Part shown: piece by piece, positions 35,692 through 44,545 of the stretch | Layout of the letters: every line of letters starts with the position of its first letter | How positions within the stretch are numbered: position 1 is the first letter of the stretch | Assembly (NCBI RefSeq): GCF_900109205.1 | Contig: NZ_FNZB01000008.1 | Coordinates: forward strand, 1 to 64,000 | Reading direction: 5' to 3' | Origin: Sphingomonas sp. OV641 | GTDB lineage: Bacteria; Pseudomonadota; Alphaproteobacteria; Sphingomonadales; Sphingomonadaceae | Length of the DNA stretch: 64,000 nucleotides | The notes under the pieces: model-generated | Database searches by the model: none | What the model saw: the letters and a program-made list of their open reading frames with translations, nothing else | Told to the model about the DNA's origin: nothing | Made by a program: the position numbers and the translations under genes

Positions 35692-36168
35692 TCAGGAGAC
35701 GCCCTGGCCGGGGAAGTGGCTCTGGACAAAGGCGGTGGCGAGTGAGGCTGCTGCAGCGCGAGCGGTCGCCTCGACGCGTTCGGCCGTCAGGTCCTCGGCG
35801 GCCGCGAGATCGGCGATGCCCTTCCCGTAGCCGCACTGGACCATGATCTGGTCGAAGAAGGTGATGGCGGTCGTGCAGGCCGAATGGAACTTCGGGTCGA
35901 AGTAGCTCATGTGCGAGTAGGCGATGTCCACTGCGAACATGGCGCGGACCGGATCGATGCCCAGCGCTTCAACAAATTGATCGATGATCGGACCCGTCAG
36001 GGGCGTGGTCCCGGCTTTCAGTTTGTTGGTGAGGCTGAGGCTGCGTCCAATGCGCGACGCCATCTCCTTGTTCGGGATGCGTTGGCGCCGCCAAGCCTCG
36101 ACGATAAGTTTCCGGTAGCGGTCAAGCCGCTCCGTTCGCTGCACGTCTGTCTGTTCCAGATCCCGCAT
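35692..36168 (-). CDS. XRE-like helix-turn-helix regulator
   Basis: A 158-residue protein. Residues 20-65 contain a helix-turn-helix of the Cro/XRE type (IPNKEMASRIGRSLSLTNKL), with an unknown helical C-terminal domain. A 16-bp palindrome (CTATAC-GGCG-GTATAG) lies 30-45 bases upstream of the ATG at 36168, where an autoregulatory operator is expected. It may control the plasmid genes around it. Confidence 0.6.
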   Translation of the reverse strand: MRDLEQTDVQRTERLDRYRKLIVEAWRRQRIPNKEMASRIGRSLSLTNKLKAGTTPLTGPIIDQFVEALGIDPVRAMFAVDIAYSHMSYFDPKFHSACTTAITFFDQIMVQCGYGKGIADLAAAEDLTAERVEATARAAAASLATAFVQSHFPGQGVS

Positions 36169-36197
36169 GTCACAACCCCCCAGGGTGTCGCGGACGA

Positions 36198-36213
36198 CTA
36201 TACGGCGGTATAG
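36198..36213. promoter_or_regulatory. Palindrome upstream of the XRE-like gene
   Basis: CTATAC (36198-36203) and GTATAG (36208-36213) are perfect inverted repeats around GGCG. The position upstream of the XRE-like regulator suggests its own operator. Confidence 0.55.
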
Positions 36214-36223
36214 ACGGGAGGTG

Positions 36224-36607
36224 TCAACCCTCTTTTAACGAACAAGTTCCGTCCGTTTTGGATGTAAGATGCGGAAAGATGCTGAGCAGCCCAACGGTCA
36301 TCGTAAATTGGGTCGCTGCCGGCTTGCCGTCGTCCCCTCCGGCGCGGATGCGGGCCGCTTGGAAGAGCTCCTTCTGGCTGTGCTGGACTCGAAGCGTGAC
36401 CCTGATGTCGCCCGACTCGTCGAACTCGCGGGCTCGCGCCAGCAGCTCGCCCACGTCAGGCGTAGCCATGAAATATTCCAGCCCTTTCATTGTAGTAGCA
36501 GAGATCGGCTCAAACCGCTCGACGGCAATCGAGTGCGAGCGCATGGCATTGGCGGCCAGCTCGAAGAGCCGCGGTCCGACCCGAAACGTGTAGATTACCT
36601 GTGCCAT
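36224..36607 (-). CDS. Hypothetical protein of 127 residues
   Basis: The protein starts MAQVIYTFRVGPRLFELAAN and has a mixed alpha/beta composition without signal peptide or membrane segment. The segment TMKGLEYFMATPDVGELL is followed by DIRVTLRVQHSQKELFQAAR. No family is recognised. It lies upstream of the palindrome and XRE gene in the same direction; the start ATG at 36607 faces the traA promoter region. Confidence 0.45.
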   Translation of the reverse strand: MAQVIYTFRVGPRLFELAANAMRSHSIAVERFEPISATTMKGLEYFMATPDVGELLARAREFDESGDIRVTLRVQHSQKELFQAARIRAGGDDGKPAATQFTMTVGLLSIFPHLTSKTDGTCSLKEG

Positions 36608-36931
36608 GTCTGCGGCGCACCCTATGCCTCATCGGGCGCGGGTTCCAGCGATCCGGCAAACCGGTAAGGAAAAGAAACAGGCGTCGACCGCGGCGTCGTC
36701 GCGTCCTGCGTTGACGCGGATCAACCTTGGATCGGCCCCAATAGTGTAACCGGGTTACACTGTGAGTAATGGGCTTACACACCCGTGCAGCCCGCTTACA
36801 TCAAGATATAATCCCGTTACACAGAGTGTGTAGTTATTTGAGCAAGTTCACTTAACGCTTGCACCAAGCATAGGTTTCCAGTTCCTTAACAATGACGACG
36901 CGGATTGCTTCGTCTTGTTAGGGAGAAAACC
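36608..36931 (+). promoter_or_regulatory. Divergent control region before traA with GTGTAAC inverted repeat
   Basis: No gene is seen in these 324 bases. AGTGTAAC (36743-36750) and GTTACACT (36754-36761) form an 8-bp inverted repeat around CGG. More half-sites follow: CTTACAC near 36773 and GTTACAC at 36816-36822. A larger copy of the same inverted repeat lies at 46390-46414 before repC, suggesting that one plasmid repressor controls both transfer and replication. Confidence 0.6.
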
Positions 36932-37252
36932 ATGTCTGCACTCGCGCTTCAGAAGGACCGTACGAACGGCATCCTTCTGGGCCTGGCGATCATCGCGGTC
37001 GTGATGATGCTGGGCGCTTCGGCCGCCTTCGCCGGCGCCGATACCACCTTCAATACCGCTCTCACGAAGTTCACGGACTTCCTCGAGGGCTCGGGCGGCA
37101 AGATCATCACCGTGATGAGCCTCGCCGGCGGCATCGTCGCGCTCGCGTCGGGTCGCTTCAGCCTCGGCCAGGTCGCGGTTCCCGTCGCGGTCGGCGTCGG
37201 CGCCGGCACCGGCGTGCCGATCGTCACCTCGACCGTCACCGCGACGATCTGA
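36932..37252 (+). CDS. traA: F-type pilin TraA / VirB2-like protein
   Basis: A 106-residue protein. It has a long leader with a hydrophobic stretch GLAIIAVVMMLGASAAFAG (cleavage expected after SAAFA), a short mature part and two hydrophobic segments (IITVMSLAGGIVALASG and VAVPVAVGVGAGTGVP). This is the layout of TraA/VirB2 pilins. ATG 36932 with GGGAG upstream; the earlier ATG at 36905 lacks a leader-like context. It opens the traA-traL-traE-traK order of F-type conjugation systems. Confidence 0.8.
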   Translation: MSALALQKDRTNGILLGLAIIAVVMMLGASAAFAGADTTFNTALTKFTDFLEGSGGKIITVMSLAGGIVALASGRFSLGQVAVPVAVGVGAGTGVPIVTSTVTATI

Positions 37253-37287
37253 GGTCGAAGTAACCGCTGGGAGGGCGGTGCGCGCTT

Positions 37288-37572
37288 ATGGACCGGTACA
37301 CCATTCCTTCGCATCTGGATGACCCGGAGCTGATCGGCTTCTGGACGCTGGACGAGTTCCTCGCGATGGCGATCCCGTTCGTCTGGGGGATCCTGACTCA
37401 GCACATCCTGATCGGATTGATGGTCTCACTCCTTGGGTGGTGGGGTTTTCGCAAACTGAAAGCTGGGAAAGCCTCCTCGTGGGTTCTCCACATGGCTTAC
37501 TGGCACCTCCCCCAAGGGTTTACCGGTCTTAAGGCGACACCGCCTTCCCACCTTCGCGTGATGGTGGGCTGA
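37288..37572 (+). CDS. traL: Conjugation protein TraL
   Basis: A 94-residue inner-membrane protein. It begins MDRYTIPSHLDDPELIGFW, the TraL signature, has two membrane segments (residues about 24-52) and ends in a GLKATPPSHLRVMVG tail. TraL is part of the F-type pilus assembly channel. It follows traA by 35 bases and precedes traE by one base. Confidence 0.85.
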   Translation: MDRYTIPSHLDDPELIGFWTLDEFLAMAIPFVWGILTQHILIGLMVSLLGWWGFRKLKAGKASSWVLHMAYWHLPQGFTGLKATPPSHLRVMVG

Positions 37573-37573
37573 G

Positions 37574-38149
37574 ATGGATTACAGTGTCGGGCTCGCGCAG
37601 TCGCAGCGGGTCATCAAGCAGCGCAATACCCTCGGGATTGTCGCCCTGGTCCTCGCCGCGCTGGTGGTGGTCCTGTTCCTGGTCGGAGCGACCCGCGATC
37701 GCGAGATTGTCCTCCAGCCGATCGTGCGGACCCCGCTGACACTCTCGTCGAGCGGCGTGTCCGAGGATTATCTCGAGATGGTCACGCGCGACACGGCGCT
37801 GATGGCGCTCAATCGTAGCCCCGAGAACCTCGATTACTGGATGAAGTCGATCCTCGCGATCGCCACGCCGGAGTCGCACGGCGCTCTCAAGCGCGACCTG
37901 ATGAAAATCGTCGGCGAGCAGTCCGGCTCTTCGATCAGCCAGTATTTCACCCTTTCCAGCATGAAGGTCGACCCCGAGAAGCTGACTTCCGAGGTCTCCG
38001 GCACGCTGCACACCGTCGTCGGCTCGAAGGCGGTCACCGCCGAGCCCAAGACCTTCCGCTTCTTCTGGGCGTACAGCGGCCTTTCCCTGCAGCTCAAGGG
38101 CTTCGGGATGGTGACCAAGGACGATGCCGCCAACGGAGGCGACGCATGA
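37574..38149 (+). CDS. traE: Conjugation protein TraE
   Basis: A 191-residue protein of the TraE/VirB5-VirB8-like class. One membrane segment (IVALVLAALVVVLFLVGATR, about 23-42) is followed by a periplasmic domain with SSSGVSEDYLEMVTRDTA. It belongs to the F-type pilus assembly and stabilises the channel. It overlaps traK by four bases. Confidence 0.85.
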   Translation: MDYSVGLAQSQRVIKQRNTLGIVALVLAALVVVLFLVGATRDREIVLQPIVRTPLTLSSSGVSEDYLEMVTRDTALMALNRSPENLDYWMKSILAIATPESHGALKRDLMKIVGEQSGSSISQYFTLSSMKVDPEKLTSEVSGTLHTVVGSKAVTAEPKTFRFFWAYSGLSLQLKGFGMVTKDDAANGGDA

Positions 38150-38454
38150 CGCCCTTTTTCGCTTACGGGCTGATGGCGGGCGGTGCCGCTGTCGCTTCCC
38201 GCCTGTGCCTCGTCTCGCGCGGCCTCGGCGCTGGCATGATCGTCATCGGCGCGGTCGCTCTCGCGGCTCCAGCCTGGGCGGACGAGCGCGTGCTCGCCAA
38301 GGACAACAGCGAGGTCGCCTGCACCGTCTCCAAGAGCGGCCTGACCCGCGTCAGCCTCAAGGATGATCGGTTCGCCAGCGTGTCCAAGCTCACCACGGGC
38401 GTGGAGACCGACGACTTCACCGTCGTGAACGAGCCGACCCGCGGCGACATCTAG
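38146..38454 (+). pseudogene. traK: traK, truncated after its N-terminal part
   Basis: The remaining 102 residues hold a signal peptide-like region (MIVIGAVALAAPAWA) and the N-terminal secretin-like repeats (VLAKDNSEVACTVSKSGLTRV). Full TraK proteins are about 240-270 residues. The frame ends NEPTRGDI at a TAG in the CTAG shared with a minus-strand stop, where unrelated sequence begins. No traB or later tra gene follows. The F-type transfer cluster is therefore incomplete. Confidence 0.75.
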
Positions 38455-38712
38455 CCGTCATCAAGGCCGTGATCGTGGTCGTGGCCGCGGTCATGATGCT
38501 TGGTCGACTCGGTGCCGATCCCATCGCGCAGCTCGCGCATGACCTGCTCTTCTTGACGGGTGTCGGCCGGTCCAGCCTCCCCACGTGCTGCCGACTTCCC
38601 GGCTTCGACCGACCGCGTTTGGTCTTGGCCGTCTGAGCTCGGCCGTCCCCCCAGGAGTGACGTTCCCATGCCTGCCATGGTGGCGTCCACACCCGGTCGA
38701 CCTAGCGGTGCC
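38451..38712 (-). pseudogene. C-terminal fragment of an unidentified gene between two broken genes
   Basis: A minus-strand frame of about 85 codons encodes a Gly/Ser- and Glu-rich segment ending EEQVMRELRDGIGTES and a His/Asp-rich tail (KHHDRGHDHDHGLDDG). It stops at the CTAG shared with truncated traK, and its upstream side runs into the broken methyltransferase gene near 38,713. It looks like the 3' end of another plasmid gene left after a deletion. The tail may bind divalent metal, but the parent is unknown. Confidence 0.5.
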
Positions 38713-40209
38713 GACCCGGAGGCCCGCCAACCAGTTGTCGAGGATGACGGCCGCGACTTGGCGCCCTTTACCGGCGCCCGTGCCGTCCCCCAAGAAGAAG
38801 CCCTTGCGATAGCGGCTGCCGTTCTCGTCGATGACGAGGCCGACCCCTTCCTTGTCGGGGCGGAACCGGCCGGGGATGAACTGCGTCCAGGCATGGCCGG
38901 CATAGACGACGGTTTCGAGCTGCGAGGACGAGAGGAGCCGTTCGGACACGGTGCGTTCCGGGAGCGCCGGCACATGGGTGGGGATCGGGGCCGGGATGGA
39001 TCCCATCGCGACCGACTCGACCAGCGCGGTGGGATGTTCGCCGGCGGTGTCGAAGACGATGCGGCTTGGCCGATACGGGAGATAGACCCCGGTCTGTTCG
39101 GCGAGCGGCGCGGGCGTGTCGAGGACCTGGTAGGTCACCGGCGCGACCTCGTTGCGCGTGGGCGCGCGGAACACGCGCGGGGCCGTGGCGGGCTTGGAGC
39201 GGACGCTGCGGAACAGCGACACGCTGCCGCCACGGGTGGCGGGCTTTTCCGCCTCGGCCGAGAGCGGCAGGCGCTCGGGCACCCGGAGCTCGCTGAGCAG
39301 CTCGCGGACGTTCGCACGCTGGATGGTGACGCCGTTCCCCTGCCCCACGCACTTGTCGAGCACGTACAAGCGCACCGCTACGCTGGTCCCATGCTTGCCG
39401 TAGGCGTCGGTCAGCCGAATCGACGTGCGGACAGCGACCTGCTCCAGCGTCGACGTCCAGGTCTCTCCCATCCGAGCGGAGTGCGTGAACCAGTCGGGCA
39501 TGACGGCGACGATGCGCCCGTTCGGCCGCACACGCCGGATCGCGGCCTGCAGGTGGCGGACAGCAGCGAGCGAGTCCCCTCCCCGGCCGAAGGACCGCGA
39601 GAAGGGCGGGTTCATGATGATGAGGCCGGGACGGGGCAACGCGGCCATGGTGGTCGCGACCATGGCGCCGTCGTGGCCCGAGACCTGTGTGTCGGGGAAA
39701 GCGGCTTCCAGCCTGGCACGGCGCGTCGGGTCGATCTCATTGAGCTGCAGCGCCGCGACTGCCGGCAGCTGCGCCACGAGGAGGCCGTTACCCGCGCTCG
39801 GCTCGAGGACAATGTCCTGTGGCGTTGGCGCCGCGAGGTGGAGGGCGACCGCAGCGAGGTCGAGCGGGGTCGAGAACTGCTGCCACTCGATCTGCTCCTC
39901 GCTCCGAACGGTCTGGGTCGGGAGCCGGTGGAGGACCGCCGCGGCCGCCTCGATGTCTGCCACTACAATGTGCGGTCGCAATGCACTGCGTTTCCGCATT
40001 ACAAGTGCAATGGCATGCTCCAGTACCTCGAAGCTCTCGCGCTGGGTCCAGCGCCCTTCGGCGTCGGTCCCTCCGTATGCGCCAATCATGGCGTCGTTCA
40101 GCATCGCCCTGGTGATCTTCACGTCCGCGAGGATCGCGGGTTCCAGGGCCTTGGCAGCTGCGGTGCAGGCGCCCGCGCGGAAGAGCGCGTCGTCGAACAG
40201 GTCGGTCAT
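38713..40209 (-). pseudogene. Strawberry-notch-like methyltransferase/helicase, truncated in the helicase part
   Basis: About 500 residues remain of a protein family usually about 1,400 long. The methyltransferase part has EPSAGNGLLVAQLPA (SAM binding) and IIMNPPFSRSFG (NPPF catalytic motif). The next domain begins with HAWTQFIPGRFRPDKEG and a Walker A motif GDGTGAGKGRQ, then the frame changes to unrelated sequence. The Walker B and helicase motifs are gone. Plasmid relatives (often called methylase/helicase) are thought to protect or process plasmid DNA. ATG 40209 with GGAG. Confidence 0.7.
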
Positions 40210-40268
40210 GGAGGGTCTCCGGATTGGTGGCTGCCCTTCGCAGCTCACCACTCCAGCCCCCCTCCCCT

Positions 40269-41105
40269 CTATGCTCCTGGCTTGACCTCGGCCCAGTCAC
40301 CGTACCGGCGTGGCGGAGGCATGCGCCGGAGATCGAGCCCGCGTGGCCGATAGGCAGCCCACGCCTTGCGCCGCGCGCGCCGCCCCTCGGGATCGTTGTC
40401 CTCGGCAAAGATGAGCGTCGTGACGCTGTCGGGTATGTGGACCCGGTCGAGCCGCGCAGCGCCCAGGGTCGCCCAGCACGGAATGTCATTGATCTGGGTG
40501 AACATGGCGGCGGTCTCGAATCCCTCGGCCAGCGCAAGGGTGTCAGTCACACGGCGCCCTTGCCAGCTCGCGGCCGCGGGTGTCCCGAGCATGACCTTGT
40601 CGATGTACCCGCCATCCTTCAGGTCGAGGAAGACGCGCTGGATAGCCTTGAGGGTTCGTCCCTCGCGTGCCGCGACCAGCAGCGCGGGAAGGAAGCGTGT
40701 CGTCGGTTTTGGTCCCCAAGGGCAGCGGGGATGAAAGCGCAGGTCCTCGAATGGCTGGCTGATGCCGCGGTGGAGGAGATAGGCCTCTGCCGGCGAAGCC
40801 TGGACGGGCAAACCCTCGTTCCAGAGACGCTCGACATTGGCGGTGCCGACCCGGCGGGTCGGAGCAGGGGGGTCGTAGTGCCGGCCGGGTCGAAGTCGCG
40901 CGATCTCGCGGAGCACGTCCTCGGGATCGCAGCCGGCGAAGCAGTGAACGAGAATGCCGTCGTGGCCCTGCCTGATGGAGAGGCTCGGCGTGCCGTCCTG
41001 ATGGGCCGGACAGCGGCACATTGCGTTGTAGCCCCGCCAGGTCCCGCCAAGAGCTCCGACGATATCGACAACCTGCTGGGTGGGTTTGAGGGCGATTATA
41101 GCCAT
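40269..41105 (-). CDS. Plasmid primase-like protein with CHC2 zinc finger and toprim domain
   Basis: A 278-residue protein. The N-terminus has a CHC2-type zinc finger (YNAMCRCPAHQDGTPSL, then ILVHCFAGC). The toprim motifs LALAEGFETAAM and FAEDNDPEG lie in the C-terminal half. Such small primase/toprim proteins serve plasmid or phage DNA synthesis. ATG 41105 has AAGGATGC upstream. It is transcribed in the same direction as the parA pair upstream and the broken methyltransferase downstream. Confidence 0.8.
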   Translation of the reverse strand: MAIIALKPTQQVVDIVGALGGTWRGYNAMCRCPAHQDGTPSLSIRQGHDGILVHCFAGCDPEDVLREIARLRPGRHYDPPAPTRRVGTANVERLWNEGLPVQASPAEAYLLHRGISQPFEDLRFHPRCPWGPKPTTRFLPALLVAAREGRTLKAIQRVFLDLKDGGYIDKVMLGTPAAASWQGRRVTDTLALAEGFETAAMFTQINDIPCWATLGAARLDRVHIPDSVTTLIFAEDNDPEGRRARRKAWAAYRPRGLDLRRMPPPRRYGDWAEVKPGA

Positions 41106-41143
41106 GGTGCATCCTTTCTCACGATGCACCCGCCCCCTTTTCT

Positions 41144-41455
41144 CTAGTCTCTGGCCGTATCTGCAGCGTCCAGCAGCCGCACCAGCGCGTCCGAGTAGGA
41201 TAGCGCCTCGCGATCGCAGAAGTCGTTGAATCGCTCGAATGTCGACGGCGTGATCCGCATCGTGAGCGGCCGGCTCTTGGTTTCCCGCGCGCGGCGACGC
41301 CGCGGCGGAGACGCACCCTGATAGTCGTCCGGGAGCGCCAGGGGCGCACCGGGAGGAGAGGAGGGGACCGCCTTGATGTCCGACAGGTCGAGAGCGCCGG
41401 TAGGCGGCTGCGGTGTCGGCTTGCCGAACTTCTTCGGTGCTGGTGCTTCGCTCAT
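41144..41455 (-). CDS. Small ParA partner, ribbon-helix-helix-like
   Basis: A 103-residue protein with a Pro-rich N-terminus and a basic middle (PPRRRRARETKSR). The C-terminal part, PLTMRITPSTFERFNDFCDR and LSYSDALVRLLDAA, fits a ribbon-helix-helix DNA-binding domain. It overlaps parA by four bases. Its likely role is ParG/Omega-like: binding centromere repeats and activating ParA. The 12-bp repeats at 42245-42280 are the candidate site. Confidence 0.6.
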   Translation of the reverse strand: MSEAPAPKKFGKPTPQPPTGALDLSDIKAVPSSPPGAPLALPDDYQGASPPRRRRARETKSRPLTMRITPSTFERFNDFCDREALSYSDALVRLLDAADTARD

Positions 41456-42129
41456 CCGTCGGCTTCTCCCTTGATGATCGCTACGATTTCGCGGAGCAGG
41501 CCCTGGACGCTCATTCGCGCCCGCTCTGTTCGCGCGAGATTGTGGGTCGCAAGCTCTTCCAGCGTCATGCGGTAGAGGAACATCGCACGGTATGCGTCGC
41601 CAAGCAGCAGTTCGGACGAGAAGACTCCGACAGCATCGCGGGTCTGGTCCATGATTTCGCGTTCAGCTCGCGAGGTGATCGCGGCGGTTCTTTGGGTGAA
41701 CAGGACACGGTGGGGGAGGGGCTTCTTGCGTGCGCTCTCGATGAAGTCGATCTGTTCCAGAAACTCGATCGAACGCTCCAGGTCGGTTGCCGAAGCCCGC
41801 TGGGGGATGATCAGGACGTCCGCCTGAAGCGTGGCGTACATGACCATCTCGTTCATGGCGCCTTTGACGTCGACGATAACAAACGGGTGCTCGCGTGATG
41901 CCTCGTGGACAGCCTTCTCCAGGTCGCGCTGACCCATCTTGTGCCCGTCTTCGACCGTGATCCGGTCCTTGGCTTCCCAGTCCTGATACCAGCGGAAGAG
42001 CGAGTTCTGCTTGTCGGTATCGATGATGTGAACAGTCTGGCCTGCCGAGCGGATCTCGGAGGCGAGTGCGAGGGCGCTGGTCGACTTCCCGACGCCGCCT
42101 TTGATGGATCCTACCAAGATCACCGGCAT
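41452..42129 (-). CDS. parA: ParA-family partition ATPase
   Basis: A 225-residue ParA of the short type without N-terminal DNA-binding domain. It has the deviant Walker A KGGVGKST (9-16), the Walker A' segment IIDTDKQNSLFRWY and Walker B FVIVDVKG. It segregates plasmid copies by ATP-driven patterning on the nucleoid. ATG 42129. Iteron-like repeats upstream suggest the centromere and its own operator. Confidence 0.9.
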   Translation of the reverse strand: MPVILVGSIKGGVGKSTSALALASEIRSAGQTVHIIDTDKQNSLFRWYQDWEAKDRITVEDGHKMGQRDLEKAVHEASREHPFVIVDVKGAMNEMVMYATLQADVLIIPQRASATDLERSIEFLEQIDFIESARKKPLPHRVLFTQRTAAITSRAEREIMDQTRDAVGVFSSELLLGDAYRAMFLYRMTLEELATHNLARTERARMSVQGLLREIVAIIKGEADG

Positions 42130-42149
42130 GATGGTTCCCCTGTAATGCT

Positions 42150-42292
42150 AAACCGCAGCACAATGCAATGCGCGTTGCATGTGCAATCGCATTGTATGGC
42201 GAAAGCGCTAGCTGCGGGCAATCGCATTCTGCAAGCGACTGCCACTGCAATGCGCCCTGCAATGCGCCCTGCAATGCGCTTTGTACTGCGAG
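42150..42292. repeat. Tandem 12-bp repeats, candidate centromere (parS/parC)
   Basis: CTGCAATGCGCC occurs at 42245-42256 and 42257-42268, with CTGCAATGCGCT at 42269-42280 and a fourth degenerate copy. Related GCAATGCG/GTGCAATCGC elements lie at about 42160-42190. The block sits between parA and the transglycosylase gene, a usual place for a ParG/ParB-type partition site. Confidence 0.65.
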
Positions 42293-42346
42293 TGTGTAAA
42301 ATTATTCCACTCCCCAGCCGTTCGATGATGTGCTCTTTTCGCGCCT

Positions 42347-43273
42347 ATGAAGAGGGGTGGGATCAGTTGGGTGCAAAGCCTTGTCGGGAGCGTGGCGATC
42401 GTCGCCGCGGCCTCCGCGGCGACCGCGCAGCAAGTCGAGCTGGTGCCGTTCCGCACCGCGGACGACGGGGTCGTGATCGAGGTCGGCAAGCCCACGCCCA
42501 AGCCAGCGCCTGAACCTACCGCGATGGAAGCGGGGGTCTCGACCGATAGCCTGTTGCAGGACTTCGCCGGTCTTGCCCCGGCACCGACCATGATGCCGGC
42601 CGTTTTGCCGGAGCAGATCCAGCGTTCCTCGATCCCGGTGCCGTTGTGGATGCAGACCGGCAAGGTCAGCTTGAACGGGCTGGTCGCCGCGTCCGTCGCC
42701 GTGCCGCACCTTTACAGTCCTGCGGCCGGCTGTTCGCTCTCTCCGTACCGGCCGCGCGGTGATCTGCCCGCGTATCTGGAGCAGCGACGCGAGCGCTACT
42801 ATCCGCTGATCTCGGCGGTTGCCTGTGAGGCCGGGGTGCCGGTCGGGCTGTTCGATGCGCTGGTCGCCCAGGAGAGTCAGTACAACCCGCTGATCGTGTC
42901 TCCCAAGGGGGCGGTGGGCTTGACCCAGCTGATGCCTGGCACCGCGGCCTATCTCGGGGTCTACAATTCGCGCGACCCGCTGCAGAACCTGAGGGGAGGG
43001 GCTCGCTACCTGCGCGAGCACCTGGACGAGTTCAAGCGCGTCGACCTGGCGCTCGCGGCTTACAACGCGGGACCGGGGAGGGTGCGCCTGAAAGGGCAAA
43101 TCCCGCCGTTCCGCGAGACGATCGGCTACGTGTCTGCGATTACCCGTGGGTGGAGCGCGAGCGCGTTCCGGACGGCGACGATCCAGACGGCCTCGACTGT
43201 CATACCGCGTCCCTCGTTCCGCGGCGCTCAGCTGTTCGCCTACACGTCGACGAGCGTCGCGAACCCGAGGTGA
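42347..43273 (+). CDS. Lytic transglycosylase (SLT domain)
   Basis: A 308-residue exported protein. It has a signal peptide ending around SAATAQ (residue 28), a Pro-rich linker and a C-terminal SLT domain. The catalytic Glu lies in LVAQESQYNPL (near 181), followed by GAVGLTQLMPGTA and AYNAGPGRV. It cuts peptidoglycan glycan strands so that the conjugation apparatus can cross the wall, the usual role for plasmid transglycosylases. The 3' end overlaps the opposite gene by 34 bases. Confidence 0.88.
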   Translation: MKRGGISWVQSLVGSVAIVAAASAATAQQVELVPFRTADDGVVIEVGKPTPKPAPEPTAMEAGVSTDSLLQDFAGLAPAPTMMPAVLPEQIQRSSIPVPLWMQTGKVSLNGLVAASVAVPHLYSPAAGCSLSPYRPRGDLPAYLEQRRERYYPLISAVACEAGVPVGLFDALVAQESQYNPLIVSPKGAVGLTQLMPGTAAYLGVYNSRDPLQNLRGGARYLREHLDEFKRVDLALAAYNAGPGRVRLKGQIPPFRETIGYVSAITRGWSASAFRTATIQTASTVIPRPSFRGAQLFAYTSTSVANPR

Positions 43274-43515
43274 TGGGCGTAGAGGGTCGCGATCACTAGG
43301 ATAGCCGGCGCGCCGAGAAGGTAGTTGAGCTGCCAGCGCACCCAGACCCGCGGCGCTGCCAGAACCTTGTCCATCACTGTCGTCGTCGCCAGTGTCTGCG
43401 TGCCCGTGCGATAGTCGTGGGCCGTCTTGATGACCGCGAACACCGCGCACATTGCGACGAGGAGGCCGACCGCGGCGTAGAGAGAGACCCAGGCGTCTAT
43501 GGTGGCTTGCGGCAT
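43240..43515 (-). CDS. Small membrane protein with a strong ribosome-binding site
   Basis: A 91-residue protein with two predicted membrane segments (SLYAAVGLLVAMCAVFAVI and LLGAPAILVIATLYAHHLG). A canonical AAGGAGG precedes the ATG at 43515. It overlaps the 3' end of the transglycosylase gene on the opposite strand. No family is recognised. Confidence 0.5.
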   Translation of the reverse strand: MPQATIDAWVSLYAAVGLLVAMCAVFAVIKTAHDYRTGTQTLATTTVMDKVLAAPRVWVRWQLNYLLGAPAILVIATLYAHHLGFATLVDV

Positions 43516-43599
43516 AAACCCTCCTTAGCGTCAAGACCCTTTCAGGCCCTTAACGGAGGGGCGACGCATTCGTTTCGTGAGGCCGAGAGGGCAGGGGGT

Positions 43600-44487
43600 T
43601 CAGGCGACCAGTGACTTAGGCTGAGCGATGGCGCGCTGTTTGGGACGCATCTGGATCACCATGCCCTTGGTCTTGCGAGTTCGGCCGAGCGTGTCGATGC
43701 GCTCGCCGGTCACCATGTTGACGACCTTGACGTCGTAGTCCGGTAGCCGGTTCTCCGCCTCGATCTCCTTCGCGAGGCTCTTCAATCGTGACACCGGACC
43801 CATCGACCCCACCTGGGTGTGCAATTCCTCAACGGTCATCTCGATCGGTTCGCCGGAGCAGTGCGCGATCTCGTACATGCGCCGCTCGATCGGACCCAAC
43901 CGGAAATAGTCGTGATGGTAGTGATACATCCGCTGGTCACGCTGGATCGCGCGGAAGAGCCAGTTGCAGGGACGAATCCGGACGTACCGCAGCGATTCTT
44001 CGCCATTGGCCATCTTCTCGTACTCGACCTGGGCCTCAGCGAGCCACGAGAACCAACCGCGATCGATCTTCGATCCAGTTTCGATGTTGGTCTTGATCTG
44101 GGTGCCCTGCAGTCGCTCGAGCGCCTCAGCAAAACGACGATAGTCCCTAGTAGACGGCCTCTCGACCCCGGTTACCCGAAAATAATCGTGGGCGGCAAAG
44201 GTGACCTCCTCAGGAGCCGCTTGGCCATCAGCTATAGCTTGAGCAATCAGGGAAGCAACGTAAAGCAGGATTTCCTTATCCCACATCGTAGCAACCCCGG
44301 TGTCGCTCGGGCGTATCTCAATGGAGACGTTGTCGCGCCGCCACTCAATACGTTCCATGTGCGGGTTCTTCGATAGCGCGAAGAACGGATAGTGCATGAT
44401 GGAGCGCTCACCGCGAACCTTGCCGTGCAGCGGACTATCCATATCGAACAGCGAGATTTGCTGCGGCATGGCTTTCGGCTTGGCCAT
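43600..44487 (-). CDS. repA: Replication initiator RepA, RPA family
   Basis: A 295-residue protein of the replication initiator protein A family. It contains QQISLFDMDSPLHGKVRGE and the core HDYFRVTGVERPSTRDY, both typical. It would bind origin iterons and open DNA for theta replication. I chose ATG 44487 because GAAGGGAGCG lies just upstream; the TTG at 44502 is an alternative. The two inverted 24-bp iterons at 44546-44661 lie immediately upstream, probably the repA promoter and origin. Confidence 0.85.
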   Translation of the reverse strand: MAKPKAMPQQISLFDMDSPLHGKVRGERSIMHYPFFALSKNPHMERIEWRRDNVSIEIRPSDTGVATMWDKEILLYVASLIAQAIADGQAAPEEVTFAAHDYFRVTGVERPSTRDYRRFAEALERLQGTQIKTNIETGSKIDRGWFSWLAEAQVEYEKMANGEESLRYVRIRPCNWLFRAIQRDQRMYHYHHDYFRLGPIERRMYEIAHCSGEPIEMTVEELHTQVGSMGPVSRLKSLAKEIEAENRLPDYDVKVVNMVTGERIDTLGRTRKTKGMVIQMRPKQRAIAQPKSLVA

Positions 44488-44545
44488 CTTCGCTCCCTTC
44501 AACGGTCACGATACCCTGCCGGACATCGTTAAGCACCCCGGTCGG

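Noticed and set aside
39961..40015. GCAATGC-like motifs as a fourth partition site
   Set aside because: They lie inside coding sequence of the methyltransferase and are irregular. I mention them only as related motifs.
38560..40353. Plus-strand frame of 597 residues
   Set aside because: Antisense of the methyltransferase/helicase. Gly/Arg-rich without motifs.
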